A DNA stretch of 64,000 bases, taken from positions 12,680,795-12,744,794 of the forward strand of contig NC_072451.1 in NCBI RefSeq assembly GCF_027596085.1, written 5' to 3'. Under the pieces are notes generated by a model. It saw only the letters and a list, made by a program, of their open reading frames with translations. It searched no databases and was not told where the DNA came from. The stretch is from Anoplopoma fimbria (lineage: Eukaryota; Chordata; Actinopteri; Perciformes; Anoplopomatidae). Shown here piece by piece: positions 25,190-36,644 of this stretch; within the stretch, counting starts at the first letter, position 1, and every line of letters starts with the position of its first letter. Both the position numbers and the translations under genes were made by a program.

Positions 25190-26284
25190 GTAGGAGACAA
25201 GTTACAGTCTCAGACTTGCAACCAAGTGCACACGCACAAAAATAATGTGAAATAATGTCACAAACTCTAGACCTTAAAATCTTGAATATCGTTGAAATTA
25301 GTCTACATAAGGTTTTGCCACCTTCTGCACACTAATCATTCAATCTTTAGCTCAGCCAGTCTCCCTATTTACTAGGTTCTGTTATTTGTTCAGACTCACC
25401 CTTCTGAAATTGTTGAGCCATTGTGTTTGCTTGCAGACTCAAATTCCAGCATAACATGACACAGGTTGCTTGTGGATATGTCTTGGAAACAAAACATTTG
25501 CAAAGCTGACTGTATATCCTGCATATTTCTTCTTTCCTGCCATTGCTTAGTTTCTTAGTGTGTTACTGCCACCAACTGTTAATCAGTGGAATGACGTGAA
25601 TCCATTGGCAGGAATGTGTGCTATATGGCTTGTGTATAAGATACAAACACAAACTGCTTTTAAAACCTTCGCTTTATAGAACTATTAGTTGGTAAAAAAA
25701 ATCTTTAAAATTGCTGGCATACAGAAAAGCCCCTTGGGTCATCACCCGTAATAGAATACTGTGAATGTCACAATGTTGACTAATTTGCTTTAACGAGATG
25801 TTTTTGGCATCTAACCTGAAGTTAAATGGTTGTCTTTTTAATCTGTACAGCTCTGCAGTGACATGGTTTTAATAGCTAATTATCACGTCTCACCAATACA
25901 CCAAACACTTTAACAGGTGACAATCATCAGGCTGAAAAATAAAAAACTAAAATCTGTGCATTTGAGTGTTTGCTAAAAAGAAGAAGAATTCTTTTATTAT
26001 ATATATAGTTTTTTCATATGTCTGACATAGCATCTTTTAGTCAAATCAACCTTGAACAGATACTTGGTTAAAAGGTTTTTAGTGATATAGTCGTCAGCTC
26101 AGGGTCTTGGTAAAACACTTAGCATAATCTTTTGTTTTAGGTGAGGTCCAGCAGTAACATAATAAGCAGTGCTTGCCGGAACATAACAATGAAAAATTGC
26201 AAAAGCCAAGTAAGAAATTGTATTTAAAGTGATTAGTCTACATGAAGTGACATGCTTCTGGTGATATTAAAGGACATGGCTTAA
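25190..26284. other. Intron 2, proximal part; no gene seen
   Basis: It begins with the donor GTAGGAG. No exon or recognisable repeat was found before the TTAA element. Confidence 0.5.
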
Positions 26285-26804
26285 TGTGGCACTATTATGT
26301 TTTTCTCCTTTTTACCTCTTCTTTAGTGTGTTATATATATTTTGTACATGTAAAAGGTCCGTAGAGTGTAAAACCAGAAGTCCACTCATAAAACGAGTTA
26401 CCCTCCCCCTCAGAATCACTGCTCCTGAGCTGCCTGAAACGGCTCCATTGAATTCTCTCCTTCACACAATGTAACGGAAGTCACGTAAAACTCTCTGGTT
26501 ACTTTGGCCCTCAAACAACAAAAGAGAGAGACAGAGCTGAAGTTCCGGAGGAAGAGTTTTTTGAAATGTGAAACGTTGACCAATCACAACAGAGCGGGCT
26601 AGCTGTCCAATCAGGGCAGACATTGCTTTGTGGAGGGAGGAGCAAGCGCTACAACGGAGCGTTTCAGAGAGAGGGTGAGAAGAGGTGCTGCAGGACAGCC
26701 AGGATGAGAAAAACAAGGACCATTATGAGCATTAACGCATGTAAACATGTAACTGTAACTTGAGATAAAAATATGCACCCATGAAATAGCATAATAGGGC
26801 CTGT
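26285..26804. mobile_element. TTAA-flanked non-autonomous DNA transposon (piggyBac-like), copy 2
   Basis: The 520-bp element is flanked by TTAA at 26281-26284 and 26805-26808. Its ends are TGTGGCACTATTATG and GCATAATAGGGCCTGT, an inverted pair. The interior (ccaatcacaacagagcgggctagc, ggaggagcaagcgctacaacgg) matches the 3052-3426 element in the opposite direction. It is longer than that copy because the shorter one has lost an internal block. There is no transposase frame. Confidence 0.75.
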
Positions 26805-29722
26805 TTAATGTGGACCACTAACCAAGTGGAGGTATTTGACTATTTTGTAGTGAGAATGTGTTGGATCTGGGTTGAGGTGGTTACATTCTCTCTGCCCAAG
26901 TTCCTATAACTTGGGAAGCCAAGGGGAAGGAGAAAAAACTAGTGTTGATGGTGGCCATGACAATGAAAAATATTTCTTAAAAACATACAAATTTAGACCC
27001 CTCTCCCTGCCCTAATAATTTCCACACAGTCCCTAAATCACATGCAGCCATAATGTATATCCTCTGTCAGCCATCTATCTTGCAATGGGAGCATCCACTT
27101 ATTTTGCAACTTGTTATACATATGGAGCAGAACAGCAATAATGTAACATAAAACTTGAGCTTCACAGTGAACACATGTTTATTCCTTCTGACAAAAAAGG
27201 CAAAAGAAGAATAATTTACACACAGCAGTGTCTGAATTTTTTCCAAGCTGCAGCTTTTCAGGGCAGCAGTAATTCATTGGTTCTGCACAGTGCATGTACA
27301 AGAAAGGGAGAGCTCCAGATTAGTTGGGGAAGTTATTTTAGTCAAACTGTCCAGCTTAAAAATAAATACAATAAATCATATCAAATCTCATTTAGTTGTT
27401 GGACAGTTGACCTTGACTGATAGTGGGGACTTTTTCTCTGCGACTATATTTCTTTCTCATAATGGTACACTTCTGTTCTGTTGATTCTAGCCTCCTCACA
27501 GTGTGTGTTACTATCTGTCTTCCCCCACAGTTCTGCAGCTGTCTACTTTTCAACTAGATTCTAAAGGAATAAATGTCTTCTGCTGTTCAGTGTTATTCAC
27601 AGTTTATGGCAGTAATAGACATGTTAATTGCCCTAGACTGCCATTAGCATCCAAGCTAAAATTAGCTGCTCCATCATGCTTGTAAAGCATTAAAGCTTAA
27701 TAGCACTCATTTGTAAAGAAAGTTACCATTCCCTCGCAGGACCAAGACAATTAGACTAAGAGCACTGACACTTTTTCAATTGTTTTCCAGGACGGTTTAT
27801 GTCGTATTTTAGGCAACAAAACCTATGGTATATTTTTAAGTAACGCAAACACATAATGATGACAATTTTGGTGGAGAGCAGCACAGTAACACAATGATGC
27901 ATGTGATCTGTATTTATGTGGTTATGTCTATGATAGTTGTACCTGTATAAGAAACCAAGTTAATGTAAAAAAAATTCCAGATTTACTATGGCTCAGGGTG
28001 TTTGGATAAGTCATTGCAGATCTGTTTGTGGCTTAGCGGTAGATATTTCAATTCAAAGATACAGTTGCTGCTGTCTCTGTTAGATTCAGGATAGATACTA
28101 CACTTGGTCACCAGCAGGGTCAGTGGGTGGTCCTGCTGTGTGCCGGGGTTTGAGATTGTAACCATACCATATCACTACCATAACATTATCGGATTTCATT
28201 CAATAAAGGCTCAAACTATTTCAACACTGTAATTTGTAGTTATTCAGTAAATCATCTCACGCGTCACAATCATATTTCTCCATTTGTGGGTGAGTTCACT
28301 AACTCACCAACTTCAGAAGTAACAATACAGAAAGCTCTACTAATATTAAATCACCTCTGAAGAACACAGCAATGCCAGTGAAACACACAACACTATAACA
28401 AAGACTGCTAATTACAGAATTCAACAGGACAGAATGGTGGCAGGACTAAGTGGGATAAATGGTCCAGTTTGTCTGTAAACAGAGCCACAAAATGTGTGTC
28501 TGGACTAAGGTATTGATTCATGTGTTCATGGTCAAGCAGCTGCTGCAGTTTAAACATAAAATAAACAGAATGGACGCATATCTCTGTCCATCCCGATTTC
28601 AAGACTTAATACTTGTTATGATTGAGCCAGAGCACTCATAAACTAGCAAAAGGCACAAATACACATACAAGGGGCTCTGCATTGTTGCAGTCAGGTGGCA
28701 ACCACCTGGTCTGAAAAGTGAAGCCAATGAGGAAGTGCTTTACACTTCCATTGTTCTTATAGTAAGCAGGAGGTGACTCCTCTGGTTGCAAAGAGCAGTC
28801 AGATTGTATAGAAGTCTATGAATAAATGACTCTACTTCTAACTTGATTTATTACCTTAGTAAACATTGTAAACATGAGCTTATGGTCTCAATTGCTAGTT
28901 TCAAGTCTTTCAATACAGCATGGTGTTCACAAAGTCCAATTTAGAGTAAAATATCTTGTGATTGACAGGACGCTACTACAGCGTTGCTCTGTCTGGGAGT
29001 TGTATGTGTTCTTGTCTTTAACCCTTTCACAGGTTTTATTTAGTTCAAGGAAATTAATTGTAACATTTAGGTTGCCTAAAAATGTCTTATTTGGAGTTTA
29101 GCTGTAAAAAACTTGGCTAAATTTGAGGCTTCAAAATGGTTATCCATGGGTGACGTTATCATGACTACATACTCACATACTCAACACACAGTGCTGGAAA
29201 TAGTATTCAATCAACATTTTAGCAACACTAAAACACAAGATAATGTACCCATAATGTATAACTGATTTGGTTTTGGGCTCAGATATGGATGTCATTCCAG
29301 ATTTTAACAAGCCCTAACAACCTGAAGCGCCAGATGGTTTGTTTACACTAAACCATCAGACAAGCTGTCATTGGAAACTATTTGGAAAAGGGGCAGGCAG
29401 TTTCAAAAAAATACTTGGCAGGTGTTTGAATGAAACCATCTGTCAATCAAACTCTTGCAGAAGCCAGTTGGGAGAACATTCTTTGCTCTTCTTTCAATGA
29501 AAAAAATACTCTCAAGTTCTGATATAACTGATAATATTGCAGCATCTTTGCAAACCTGTCTTGGAGCAGCCATTGTTGTTTTGAATAAACAATTGACTCA
29601 CTCACACATCTGAACAAAGTCAGTAGTTGCCAGGAGTTCCTCACAGGAAACTGATTGGTCCATACAATTTTGGTTTCAACACAAACGCACTACTTGAAGC
29701 CTTACAAGTTGGATCATTGATC
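26805..29722. other. Intron 2 sequence, no gene seen; probable repeat near 28660-29160
   Basis: The stretch from about 28660 (aaggggctctgcattgttgcag, cctctggttgcaaagagcag) has the look of a degraded DNA transposon of a kind common in fishes, but I could not fix its ends. A weak SINE-like gtggcttagcggtaga is at 28027-28045. No coding exon was recognised. Confidence 0.4.
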
Positions 29723-30057
29723 TTGTAGCGCCTTGAAACATTTTATTTCATATTTCTTGCTGATTTAATATCAGTGTGTCCAGTTAAAATCATTTGCATT
29801 AAATATGTGTTTAAGTTAATTCATATCTTTGTTATTTAAATGGTTAAAACATAACCTACCTGTTTATTTATAAGCTGTGAAGGGAAGAAAATTATAGTAC
29901 TGACCCTTTATAAAAAGAGCGCTGTCGAGTTGAGAAGACGTGCGGTATGCAGGCTGAAGACTAAACATGCGTTTGTGCTTGACTGTGGGATTTGTTAATA
30001 AAAGTTGCAAAACGAAGATGGACCTGTTTTTGGACTGTTCATTTTGAGGGCGCAACA
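29723..30057 (+). mobile_element. Solo LTR, 335 bp
   Basis: The element starts TGTAGCGCC and ends GGGCGCAACA, an inverted terminal pair of the TG...CA type. It is flanked by the 4-bp duplication atct (29719-29722 and 30058-30061). Inside, TATAAAA is at 29909-29915 and the poly(A) signal AATAAA at 29997-30002, in the order expected for U3-R-U5. No internal retroviral sequence adjoins it, so recombination between two LTRs has removed the rest. It lies 12 bp from the Gypsy element. Confidence 0.75.
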
Positions 30058-30073
30058 ATCTCCTGATCCCATG

Positions 30074-30987
30074 TGTAACAGATGCGGATTGGGCATAGGG
30101 ACGAACGACTCGGGATTGTTTTCCAGTTTTTTATTAGCTCCTGTAGAAAACAATAAACACATTGTCGTGCTGTGATTTCTCTTCTCTTGCTGCACCTCCG
30201 TTCCTCAGCAATGCAAAACAACACTGAGGTTCATACTTTTCTCTTAACAACAGTATGTATTAGACACAGTCTACCACACAGACTTTTACAGGGAGCAATT
30301 ACAATTGTCCGAAAAACATTTAACCTAAATTACAACAAATATCCTCAAAACTACAAAAAAAATGATATACAGCAGGGCAACAGTGACAACTGTTGGGCGA
30401 AATAAAAAGGTGCCTTGGGTATTAAACAGACACATTGAAAATTAAGTTTCAAAAAGGAAAAACACATACCTGTAGAAAACAAACACACATTGTATTGCTG
30501 TGATTTCTCTTCTCTTGCTGCACCTCCGTTCTTAAACATACAAATTAAATAATTTAAACTCAAAGGGCTGCCGAAATGCTACTAAACAAAATGGCGATCC
30601 ACCATCATTCAAAATGTGCCGCCGTGAAAGTTAAATGATAACATTTACAAAACATATTAACACTCAAAACGGCAGCGTAGTGTAATGGTATTTACAATAT
30701 GCATTCAAGTTTGTAACTTAAACCGTTAATTTTTCAAAGAAAACAATAAAATAGCGCGGCAGCATTTCTGCACATGACCTACCCTCCGCAATGCAAAACA
30801 ACACTGAGGGGGGAGGGGTCGACATGAAGTATGAAATTTAGGAGGAACACAAAAGGTGATGCACAGCAAGGTCATTTCCACAGGAAACGTTAATGAAGAA
30901 AATTACAATTAATAAAAATAACTAATAAAATTCACAAATACAAATTATAAATAAGAATAAATAAAATACATTTTTAACTCTGTTACA
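30074..30987 (-). repeat. Gypsy 3' LTR (914 bp)
   Basis: This is the LTR without the large insert. It has an internal direct repeat: about 63 bp from ctgtagaaaacaataaacac to cctccgttc occur at 30141-30203 and again at 30470-30532. A shorter repeat, gcaatgcaaaacaacactgagg, is at 30208 and 30788. Its inner edge adjoins the polypurine tract. Confidence 0.88.
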
Positions 30988-31001
30988 CCCACCCCCACTG
31001 A
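30988..31001 (-). other. Polypurine tract of the Gypsy element
   Basis: Next to the 3' LTR the minus strand reads CAGTGGGGGTGGG and then TGTAACAG. A G-rich purine run directly before the LTR is the plus-strand primer site of LTR retroelements. Confidence 0.75.
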
Positions 31002-31640
31002 ATTTTATCGAAGTGAAGTACCAACTACACAGTACGTACCAAATAAAACACTACAATTTGGCAAATTACAGAGGGTCATCTTCAAGAAAACCAACATTGA
31101 ATGTATCCCATAAGGATGAAGTGGTATGAGGGCAGCTCTTATCCCTCAATCCATCAACTGGCAACAGGGTGCCTTGTACACCCCACAAGACCCTAACACA
31201 CTGTAGTGCAGGCTCGTGGCAGAGAGGAAAGTGAAAACAATTGAACATTAAACCAAAACAAAACATTCAGACCTATTAAGGCCTAGGTTAGCTGATTAAA
31301 GCCCTAGTCAGCAAAAGCCTGGAAAATAGATTTGCATATAGCCTTAACATTGAACTTGTCCTGAACAACATCCTGCCTGGACATGGTTTGTAGGAGCCTG
31401 TTTACAGGTTTGACTAGGCGACCAAATCTTGACCTGACCTGTGTCCTGTGCATCAGAATGATAACAGTGTGTTGGAGAGGTCTGAACAACAGTGTGTAGA
31501 GTGTCTGATGTATTGTCTGGCTGTGTCATGCAGTCGAGAGCACAATTTTGGTTTCTCATTCGTACTGAAACGTCCACAGCAGTCAAAGGGCTAGAAACAC
31601 AGGTCACAGACTGATTTGTCATTTGGTCCTCAGGCGAAAC
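31002..31640 (-). other. Gypsy 3' non-coding region
   Basis: Between the end of pol and the polypurine tract there are about 640 bp without a recognisable protein. There is no envelope-like frame. Confidence 0.6.
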
Positions 31641-33654
31641 TTAAGCACCCTGGGGGTCAGAAGTCATACTTGTTCTTTCAGAAACGTCCGCCTCTGATGG
31701 AGTTAGCACAGACAACTGCATGAGCCATTCCATGGTTTGCTTCCCGGAGTCCACAGGCTCCGATTCAGTCAAGGGGCCCTGTCTCTCTCCCACATTCACA
31801 GGTGAGTTCCTGTCACTTTCAGCACCAACGTTTTCACCAACTGTGCAAAAAGTCTCACTCCCTCTTTCGAACACGGTCTCTCCTGCATCTCCCACGTCAC
31901 TAGGTCCTGAGGCTGATAGATCTGTAACAGGTGGGGATGAGGCAAGATCAGACAGCACACATGAGTCCCTCACAGGGAGGAAACTTACTGGCATCAGCAG
32001 GTTCCTGTGAACCACCTTCTTCCGTCCAGTGATTGTGTCACGGATCCTGTATGTGTGCGTCTCTGTGTTCACGTCTATCACAGTGTAGATGGTTGAGTCC
32101 CACCGGTCAGCAAGCTTCATTTTACCTCTTTCCTTCCTGTTGGCCAAGAGCACTCTGTCACCGATCTCAATCTTGGATTCTTTCTCTCGTTGTACAGCCG
32201 AGCATGCCTTTTCTGCTCTTTTGCAGCATGACCCTGGGCAATCACCATTGCTTCTTTCAGATCAACGGCGAGACGCGCCACATACTTATCATAGCTTGTC
32301 ACATCAGAGTCATGTAGGACAGTACGAAAGAGGAAGTCAACCGGTAGGCGAGGGACCCTGCCAAACATGAGATAAAAGGGGGGGTAGCCTGTCGTCTCAT
32401 GGGCTGTTGAGTTGTACATGAATGTCAGAGTCTGCAAGCGTCGTGGCCAGTCAGCTTTCTCTTCAGGGGGCAAAGCACGGATCATGCCACCCAAGGTCCG
32501 ATTGAATCGTTGCACACTCCCGTTTCCCATTGGATGGTAAGGGTGTGTGATTTCCTGACACCTGAGACCCTGAGGAGCTTGCTTAACAGCCGACTTTCAA
32601 AGTTCGCCCCTTGGTCACTATGGATCCTTTCCGGGAATCCAAAGACACAGAAATACCTGTCCCAGAGCACCCTTGCCACCTGCTTAGCTGTCTGGTCTTT
32701 ACATGGAAATGCCTGAGCCATCCTCGTGAAATGGTCAGTTATCACCAAAACATCAACAGACTTGTTTCTGGATTCTTCGGCCGACCAAAAGTCAATGCAG
32801 ACCAGCTCCAGTGGCCAGGTCGATGTTATACTATGCGGGGGGGCCCTACCCTCAGGTCCAACTGTCTTGCTGACAATACATCGCTGACAATGACGAACAT
32901 AGTCTCTTACATCCCTGTCGTGGTTCGGCCAGAAAAACCTCTGTCTTGTCAAGTTGAGGGTCCTGAACTGAGCTTGATGTCCGGCTCTGTCGTGAACTCC
33001 TTGCAGAACTTGTCTGAGTGAGTTGGGAGAACATTTGAAAACGTTTTGCCTTGGTTTTCTGGTCCCTTGAAACCCTGTACAGCACACCATTGTTCACAGT
33101 GAGCCTATCCCAGTGCTTCAAGTATCTTGTGACAGAAATAGATTCTCTGGATCTTTCACTTCTAGAAGGCCTCCGACATCTCTCAACATAGAACAGAACA
33201 CGAGAGAGGGTTCTATCCTCCACCTGCTTATCACGAAGGTCCTTCTCGTAGGCAGGCAAAGCGTCCTGTCCAGGTGGAACCAACTGAGGTAGATACTGCA
33301 ACACTTCAACAGCACGGGCCCTCGGACCAGCATCCCACTCAATGTGCGACTGCAGTACAGCAGATACATCCTCCATCTCCACAGACTGAGTGTGCATGTG
33401 AAGTAGACCACACGTGGACTGTGCAATGTTACTCACTGGAGAGGGTTTCTTGTGACCACTTGAAGACAGGAAGGCATTCTGGACAGAAGCACTTGACATA
33501 TCTTTGATCTCTGTGAGAAGACCTGCACAGGATTCAGCGAGCAGCCTGTGGCCAACACACTTCTTGACAAACAGCACATGGCTTAGGGCATCAGCTACAA
33601 TGTTCTGCCGACCTTGTACATACTTGATGTCAAAGTCGTAACTCGCCAACTTGG
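31641..33654 (-). pseudogene. Gypsy pol: RNase H end and integrase, frameshifted
   Basis: On the minus strand this stretch contains a linker, the integrase zinc-binding region (HxxxH near VHDRAGHQ and CxxC in HCQRC), and core motifs VCIDFW and HSDQGANF with two catalytic aspartates. A frameshift near 32527 separates these from GNGSVQRFNRTL, where the third catalytic position normally has Glu but reads Gln here. The C-terminal part (31641-32153) keeps a TYRIRDTITGRKKVVHRN-like module before a Ser/Pro-rich tail. Another frameshift lies near 33090. No chromodomain is seen. The integrase is inactive as it stands. Confidence 0.82.
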
Positions 33655-34227
33655 CTACCCAGCGTTTTTCACAACAGTCGAGCTTGTTGTCCGTCCAGAC
33701 TGTGAATTTGTGGCCCTTAGCCAGTGACTGAACTTGTCGCAGACTGACCATTTCAAAGCCAGAAACTCCAAATGGTGGGCTGGGTAGTTCTTTTGGGACT
33801 GAGATAGCGACTTGCTGGCGAAAGCAATAAGTCTGGCTTGTGCTTCACCCTCTTGCATTTGAGACAGAACTGCTCCTATGCCATCCAAGGATGCATCAGT
33901 TGACAGCATGAAGTGACGCGTAAAGTCAGGATGAGCCAGGACGACACTGTGAACTAGTGAAGCTTTCAGGCTTTCAAAAGCCTGATCCTGTTTCTGCGTC
34001 CAATCAGATGCAGACAACCTCCTGCTTGACAGCGTGTTTTTATGTCGCTTGCCTTTTTCTTTTCTTTTCACACCCTTCAACAGAGTGAAGAGTGGCTTGG
34101 CGATGGCAGAGTATCTGGGCACAAAGTGTTGATAGTAATTAACCATCCCCAAAAAGGATCTCAACCGCTTCCTCAACCGCTTCTGGGATGGGGTCACACC
34201 ATCAGGTTCCATGAGGTCAGTGCTAGT

Positions 34228-34268
34228 CATGTTTGCGATGTTCTCAACCTCGCAAACATGAGGTTGAG
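34228..34268. repeat. Two interlocked perfect inverted repeats
   Basis: catgtttgcga (34228-34238) pairs with tcgcaaacatg (34250-34260), and ctcaacctc (34243-34251) pairs with gaggttgag (34260-34268). They end 6 bp from the 120-bp insert. Such overlapping stems are typical of template switching on a folded strand. Confidence 0.85.
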
Positions 34269-34274
34269 AGGTTG

Positions 34275-34394
34275 ATAGACCTGACCGCACTATAATCTTG
34301 AAACGTAGATCAGGACGGCAGCACAGCATCCGCGGCGATGAGCATCAAACTGATCTGAAGATCCAAAAGGTCACGGCACCAGTGTAACAGATGT
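34275..34394 (-). repeat. 120-bp copy of the Gypsy U5-end/primer-site/leader inside pol
   Basis: Positions 34275-34394 match 39014-39133 with a single difference seen (aaacgtag against aaatgtag). The segment includes 12 bases of the LTR end, the primer-binding site and about 95 bases of leader, in the same orientation as the element. It interrupts the reverse transcriptase between GVFNR and the fingers-to-thumb continuation. A composite palindrome lies directly beside it at 34228-34268. Confidence 0.92.
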
Positions 34395-35339
34395 CTGTTG
34401 AAAACACCATTTTCATCTGTTATGTGCCCAAGAAACTTCACAGACCCCCTGAGGAAGAAGCACTTTTTGGGGGCCAACTTCAGGTTGTGGTCACGCAACC
34501 TTCCAAACATCATTTCTTGGCGCCGCAATGGAGTTTCTTCATCAGGTGCAAACACCAACAAATCATCCAAGTAGCACAGCAAACTCAGATAATTTTGGTC
34601 CCCAAAAATGCTGGTCATCATCCGCATGAAGCTTCCAGGGCTGTTGCAGAGGCCCTGCGGCAGGCGCTAATACTCATACAGGCCCATGGGAGTGGTAAAG
34701 GCGGAGTATTTCCTGTCGTCCTCGTGAAGTGGCATGTTATAAAACCTGGAGGTCAAGTCCATAGTGCTGAAAAGGCAGTTGCCTCCCAGGGCTGCCAAAC
34801 AATCAGCCTGATGGGGCAAGGGGTGAGCGTCCTTCAGGGTTCTTCTATTCAACCAGCAAAAGTCTGTGCAGATGCGGAGATCTCCATTTTTCTTCCACAC
34901 AAGCACCAATGGTGATGCATATTCACTGGTCGATTTCCTGATGATTTCCTTTTCCTCCATCTTGCTCAGTACTTGGAGCAGCTCCTGGTACTGGCCAGGG
35001 GGTACCTTTCTGTAGGGGAGCCTGAAAGGTCTGCTGTCTGACAGGTGTATGCGGTGTACAAAACCTTTCGCCTCCCCGCAATCAAGACTGTGGTGCGAAA
35101 AAGACATCCTCATACTGCAAAACAAGGTCAGCCATCCTCTTCTTACAGTCCACTGACACTTCACATGACTCAATGTCAACAGTACTGAGACCAACTGACC
35201 TGAGCTTGTCTTTCACAGAATTTTTCACATCAGCAGTGGGTGGCATAGCTGATTGGTGCAGCTGACAAGGGGAACCTCCGAAGGCTCAGCAACATCCATG
35301 TCTTCAAGCGCTACACAGGGCTAGACATCAGCCAACTTT

Positions 35340-36236
35340 CAATTCAATTTAGAGGTAACAAATGCATGAACTAGTTTTTCTGCATCGCTTTGAGACAGGA
35401 TTTGCCTGATTTTCGCAATGTTACGTAAATGAAAAAAGGCTGTCCTTGAGATCTGTTTTATATAAGAGTTAAAAGACAGATCCTGATCAAAGATAACTCC
35501 AAGGTTCTTAACGGTAGTGCTGGATGCTAGAGCAATGCCATCTAGAGAAACTATATCGTTAGATAATTGATTTCGAAGGTGATCTGGGCCTAGTAGGATA
35601 ACTTCTGTTTTTTCAGAGTTTAACATTAAGAAGTTACAGGTCATCCAGGTTTTTATGTCCGTAAGACATGCTTGAAGTTTAGAGAACTGGTTAGTTTCGT
35701 CTGGCTTAATTGATAGATATAACTGGGTATCATCTGCATAACAATGAAAGTTTACTGAGTGTTTTCTGATAATATTCCCCAAGGGAAGCATATATAAGGT
35801 AAATAAAATAGGTCCAAGAACAGACCCCTGTGGAACTCCGTGACTGACCCTGGTTTTCATCGAGCTTTCATTGTTTACATATACAAACTGAGATCGGTCT
35901 GATAAATATGACTTAAACCAGCTAAGTGCAGTTCCTTTAATGCCTATTAGATGCTCCAATCTCTGTAATAGGATTTGGTGATCAATGGTATCAAATGCAG
36001 CACTAAGGTCTAGCAATACAAGTACAGAGACAAGTCCTTTGTCTGAAGCTATTAGAAGGTCATTGGTCATTTTCACCAGTGCCGTCTCTGTGCTATGATT
36101 CACTCTAAATCCTGACTGAAAATCCTCAAATAAACTATTGTTATGCATAAAGTCACAGAGCTGATTTGCTACTGCTTTCTCAAGGATCTTGGAGAGGAAC
36201 GGAAGGTTAGATATAGGTCTATAGTTAGCCAACATA
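35340..36236 (-). mobile_element. L2-like LINE fragment (family E) nested in Gypsy pol
   Basis: The fragment is flanked by a 6-bp direct repeat, aacttt (35334-35339 and 36237-36242). It encodes, in one open minus-strand frame, reverse-transcriptase motifs [39 protein letters not shown] and YADDTQLY. It stops short of the usual C-terminal region and has no 3' UTR or tail repeat. The Gypsy frame is LRRSAK before it and resumes near AFKVADV-type codons beyond. A LINE fragment lacking its 3' end is unusual. Its open frame over about 300 codons suggests a recent insertion. Confidence 0.85.
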
Positions 36237-36242
36237 AACTTT

Positions 36243-36638
36243 GCACTGCGCCTAAGCAGTACAGGCTTGTCAGATGTATTGATGAGCTTTAGTGGGACCC
36301 ACCTGGGACCCACAGCTGAGTTACAATCTTTGCGACCAAAACACCTCTGGGAGCTGAGCGGGATGATGTAGGTTCTGTTATGACGGTGCTGCCTGGGGAA
36401 ACAGCAGTGTTCTTTGGTAGTTTTCCCCAGAGAAGATATTCACGCCCAGGCTCAAGGCAGGTAGCTGAGTTACACCTGACTGTACCGACCTTGTCAGGAA
36501 TATTTTTCACCTTTCCAGGGATTCAGACCAGAGAGCATAGACAGGAAATGTTCGGTTTCTGGGTCTCTTGTTGAGAAGGGGCTGGACACCGCACTCCAAT
36601 AGAACTCAGTGTTTAGACTGCTGCAGAATATGTTTTAT
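36243..36638 (-). pseudogene. Gypsy pol segment between the two LINE insertions
   Basis: The minus strand reads, with at least one stop, IKHILQQSKH, then NIPDKVGTVRCNSATCLEPGR and further [16 protein letters not shown]. It links the retropepsin-like protease to the reverse transcriptase. It is recognisable as Gypsy because IKHIL continues the ILGTNV of the protease across the LINE insertion. Confidence 0.75.
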
Positions 36639-36644
36639 GACATT

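Larger units (their letters stand above)
33655..35334 (-). pseudogene. Gypsy pol: reverse transcriptase and RNase H, broken by a 120-bp self-copy
   Basis: The minus strand reads the reverse transcriptase from about 35100 (VPPGQYQELLQVL, EKEIIRKSTSEYASPLVLV, FSTMDLTSRFY). The catalytic YLDD box follows near 34570, in CYLDDLLVFA. At 34394-34275 the frame is interrupted by 120 bp copied from the element's own LTR/primer-site/leader. It resumes with SFLGMVNYYQHFVP, and a small in-frame KRLR duplication precedes that. RNase H has STDASLDGIGAVL and then TDN, directly joined to KLDCCEKRW, so a block after TDN is missing. Frame changes near 34650 and 33750 separate the pieces. Confidence 0.85.

Noticed and set aside
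30172..30405. 77-codon frame in the Gypsy LTR
   Set aside because: A similar frame recurs in the other LTR only because the LTRs are copies. It has no protein signature.
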